Assembly (NCBI RefSeq): GCF_016859285.1
Contig: NC_053409.1
Coordinates: 24,213,476 to 24,277,475, forward strand
DNA length: 64,000 nucleotides
Direction: 5' to 3'
Source of the DNA: Xiphias gladius
Taxonomy: Eukaryota; Chordata; Actinopteri; Istiophoriformes; Xiphiidae
Shown: positions 60,759 to 64,000 of the stretch, piece by piece
Numbering within the stretch: the first letter of the stretch is position 1
Layout: the number at the start of each line of letters is the position of its first letter
The notes under the pieces: model-generated
Seen by the model: only the letters and a program-made list of their open reading frames with translations
What the model was told of the DNA's origin: nothing
The model's database searches: none
Program-made: the position numbers and the translations under genes

Positions 60759-61620
60759 TACAGTGGCATGAAAAAGTTTGGGCGTCCGTGGACAAAATTT
60801 CTGTTACTGTGAATATTTAAGTGAGTAGAAGATGAACTAATCTCCAAAAGGCATAAAGTAAAAGAAACATTCTTTTCCACACTTTAAGCAAGACAAGTTT
60901 AATATTTTGTTTTGTACAAGTTTAGAGTCAAAAATAGGAAAGGAGCACCAGAGAAAAGTTTGGGCACCCCAAGGGGTGATCATGCTTTGGGCTTGTGTTG
61001 CAGCCAGTGGCACAGGGAACATTTCACTGGTAGACGGAAGAATGGATTCAGTTAAATACCAGCAAATTCTGGGAGCAAACATCACATCAGCTAAAGATGA
61101 AAAGAGGATGGCTTCTACAACAGGGATAATGATTCCGAACACACCTCAAAATCCACAATGGACTACCTCAATAGGCGCGAGCTGAAGGTTTTGCCGTGGC
61201 CCTCACAGTCCCCCGACCTAAACATTATCCAAAATCTGTGGATAGACCTCAAAAGAGCAATTGAAGGCGGTCCAAGGATCTCACAGAACTAGAAGCCTTT
61301 TAGACTGGATGAAAATCACCAAAACAAAAGCTGAAAGTCTCTTAGTTGCTACAAAAAGCATTAACAAGCTGTGATACTTGCCTAAGGGGATGTTACTAAG
61401 TACTGAACCTTGCAGGGTGCCCAAACTTTTGTTTTGAGCCCTTTTCTTTTTTTTTAAATTTTGAAACTGTAAAAGAGTCATCTTCCTTTAAAATATTAAA
61501 GAAATGTTTCATCTTTAATTTCATGCCTTTTGGAAATCAGGTCATCTTTTACTCACTTAACTATTCACTGTAAGAGAAATTTTGACCGTGGGGGGGCCCA
61601 AACTTATTCATGCCAGTGTA
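60759..61620 (+). mobile_element. internally deleted Tc1-like transposon with intact ends
   Basis: TA at 60759 followed by CAGTGGCATGAAAAAGTTTG, and at the other end CAAACTTATTCATGCCAGTG then TA at 61619-61620; the inverted termini extend about 100 bases with matching 'ttccaaaaggcat' sections. At 862 bases it is about half of a full element. The middle keeps part of a transposase: VIMLWACVAASGTGNISLVD, then (other frame) HTSKSTMDYLNRRELKVLPW and SPDLNIIQNLW. The Glu expected after NII is Gln, so the catalytic triad is lost, and frames are broken. Confidence 0.9.
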
Positions 61621-62969
61621 TACTTGTGCTATTTTAAGGCCTCGGTTGAAAGTGTTGACTGAACGTCATCGGGTTGCTCCAGGTTTGTGTATCGGATGTT
61701 GTGTTCAGGTTCAGATCGGTTTTAAAAGGATTTGACCTCGTGTTTATTTTTCTCTACGCTCGTCTTTGTCTCTGAGTTGGCGCTGCTGAAAACAGCCAAC
61801 CTGCATCAGAGCCGGCAACGCTGTGTTCTGGCGTCTTATGTAACCGGAGGAATCGGTGAGAGGCTGATAGCGGGGGATATCGTTTCCGAAGCCTAAATGT
61901 TTATTTTCAGCCTCTGTTCTTAATAGATTGGAGGATCCGAGTCGACGTTCACATCTGTCACTGGCCCCTGGCAAACTGCTCTCACCTCCCACTCTGTTCC
62001 TCCCTCTCTGTCCTGATTCAGCCTGCTGAGGTTTCTTGTTGTTGTCCAGGTCAAGGGTCAGGGAGGGAGTGTGACACTTGGAAGTCTTGATTAAATGTCA
62101 GCACTGTCCGTCAGATGGTTGGCATGTGGGACAACTTCTGATCCCTGTGCTGAGGTTTTTCTTTTCATGAACTGGTTGTAGAGCAGTTCCTAAAGCCGTT
62201 GAACTCATTTACAGTATTACTTCTCAACATAGAGGCAGGAACTCTGCAGTGGGTCATAAAAATGATTAATCAAACAGGAAAAAGTGTATTTGAGAGGAAC
62301 ATGGCTTCGTTTTTTGCTTTAATCACTGCTTTGTGATATGAAAGGATTAATATTGGCAGTATTTAAAGATGGGGTTCGACAGCATTTTATTGAATCTGAA
62401 TTGTTTTGGATCCACTTATTGAATCTTTTTAAGTAGTTTGTTTGGTGGATTGAAGACATGTTAGTTTAAAAGAAAAAAAAATACTGTTTTTTTATGTCCC
62501 TCAGTGCAGTAACAAAACAAATTTAAACTGTTTGTCTAACAAAAGATACAACTTTATTTAAGAATCTAGCTTCTTCGGATCACTTTAATAACGCAACACA
62601 TCCTGCCGAGCTGAAGGGTTGGAGGGCTCTCACCACATATTATATCACTGCTGTGACATTCATTAACCCTGCCCTCGCTCAGTTTGCTGCTCACTGCTTG
62701 GGGGGGGGGGGGCTGTGCAGTGACCGTAGAAAACTGTAGAGTCTAAAGTAAAAACAACACAATGAAAAATAATATTAATTCTTTATCATTTGGTGAATAT
62801 CAACTAAGTAAGATGCCGATGTTTAGCATGCATAATGCGAGAAAATTATTATTTTTTTTAAATTTTTTTTGGTAGAAAATCCTGTTGGATATTTTAAAAA
62901 AATTGTTTGGAATTGGTGCCAAAGTTTAGGTACTATACAGTTTCCAGTCATATTATTTCATCTACAAAA

Positions 62970-63265
62970 TCTAGGGCTATCATCGATTAATCTGCAGCTA
63001 ATATTCTTGACTAATAGTTTAACTGCTTTTGCAAATAAAGGGGCAGAAAATAATAATAAAAAAAAAAAAACTGCTTATCACAATATCCCAGAGCTATTAA
63101 TTTTTCCAAGTATATAAAAGACAGCAGAGAAAATTAGAAAAAAATAGGCACCTTAGTAGTCAGACGCTGGCACCAAGCAAAAGATCTCTTGATCAAAATA
63201 GTTACCAGTTTTCTCCTTGACCATGTAATCACTTACTCCACTAATCATTGCGTAACTAATGATAC
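62970..63265 (+). mobile_element. hAT-like non-autonomous element (family B), worn copy
   Basis: Begins AGGGCTATCATCGATTAATC and ends near CTAATCATTGCGTAAC, interrupted by A-runs. In the mark3 intron at the right of the window. Confidence 0.55.
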
Positions 63266-64000
63266 ACAAAATTATTGTCTTTTGAACCTTTTTCTAAATA
63301 AGTTTGGGTTTTTTTTTAAGATTTTCAAGCCTTTTAAAAATTATTCAAATGAAACGATCTCGGAAAGTCCCTCTTTGCTTCAAACTCTCACAGCTCATAG
63401 ACATAAAACCCATGACAAGGGTTTTACAAGTATGCATGGTTTTGTACTAAAGGGGTCACAGAGAGCAAAACAGGTTGGGAACTGATTTACTAAATTGGTC
63501 GACCAAGAGAAAATTCAAAAAGTTGTTGCTGAAGTTAATGTTTCTCTTTACACCTGCAGCAGTCTAATCACCAAAAGGCACCTCTTCATTTGTGGCCTCA
63601 AAACGTCAAAAGGCCCAGACAAACCAGTTTTCTTTAAAGTGTCCTAACCTTTGTGTGATTGGAGAAGTAAATTTGAACCAGTGTTTCTTGCCTCAGGTTG
63701 ACTTAGATGAAAACAAGAACATTTGAGCTTCAGAGGGAACCAATAACTGCATCGAGAAGCAGTCTCGATGCAGTGTAAACTGCAGTCTGGATATTTTTGT
63801 CTAAACTGAAATAAACTCTTTGGGTCAATTACAGGAACAAACCCCCCCCAAAAAAACAAAAAAATGTTCAGGCACCCATGGTTCTTGGCTGATGTTGCAG
63901 GGGCTGTAATCCGCCTTGTTGTGACTCACTTCAAAGTCTCTAACCTGGTGGGATGAAACCAAAAACATGCAGTAAATGATCTAATGTTGCGCCCATGGGA

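Larger units (their letters stand above)
57742..64000 (+). other. intron of mark3 running off the window
   Basis: No further mark3 exon found. Content: a T-rich left part, repeat family C at 59352-60305, a Tc1-like element at 60759-61620, and a family B element near 62970-63265. Poly-G and poly-A tracts occur at 62700 and 63060. Confidence 0.6.

Noticed and set aside
1..64000. CRISPR array, tRNA or rRNA genes, bacterial or viral operon
   Set aside because: No regularly spaced direct repeats, no tRNA-like cloverleaf noticed, and all coding is intron-split vertebrate genes.

Overview
The window is animal nuclear DNA, almost certainly from a ray-finned (teleost, probably percomorph) fish. Coding exons are short, flanked by GT/AG splice sites and separated by AT-rich introns. 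The gaps hold typical teleost repeats: hAT-like elements beginning AGGGCTGCAAC, Tc1-like transposon remains, an L2-type LINE, palindromic MITEs and (CA)n tracts. There is no bacterial-style gene packing, CRISPR array, rRNA or tRNA. Gene models were built by hand from homology-like protein sense, splice motifs and exon phase, without database searches.

Layout. (1) 1.2-10.3 kb, + strand: an 11-exon TNFAIP2-like gene of the Sec6/EXOC3 superfamily, about 646 aa. (2) 12.8-20.4 kb, - strand: a second, convergent 11-exon gene of the same family, 567 aa, sharing several exact exon lengths with the first. (3) 20.4-22.8 kb: no gene seen. 22.8-24.1 kb: a 5'-truncated L2-type LINE on the - strand. (4) 24.5-27.6 kb, + strand: a small five-exon gene that fits FAM216A. 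(5) 28.2-35.0 kb, - strand: vps29, the retromer subunit, complete at 182 aa, plus a 12-nt microexon that gives the 186-aa AGHR isoform. (6) 35.7-45.2 kb, + strand: eif5, complete at 432 aa, with two poor-context upstream ORFs. (7) 48.6 kb to beyond the right edge, + strand: mark3, with only three coding exons inside the window, up to the start of the kinase domain.

Context. TNFAIP2, EIF5 and MARK3 are neighbours on human 14q32. FAM216A and VPS29 are neighbours on human 12q24. Here the second block sits inside the first, so the window records a lineage-specific rearrangement or a linkage lost in mammals. The genes are functionally unrelated: membrane and exocyst-like remodelling (TNFAIP2-like pair), endosomal recycling (vps29), start-codon selection (eif5) and microtubule/polarity kinase signalling (mark3). 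vps29 and eif5 are head to head about 0.7 kb apart. fam216a and vps29 are tail to tail.

The most rewarding signals are the vps29 microexon with its one-codon first coding exon, the eif5 overlapping uORF, the fam216a gene made of pieces too short for simple ORF calling, a perfect 23-bp inverted repeat in a fam216a intron, and the paired TNFAIP2-like genes.
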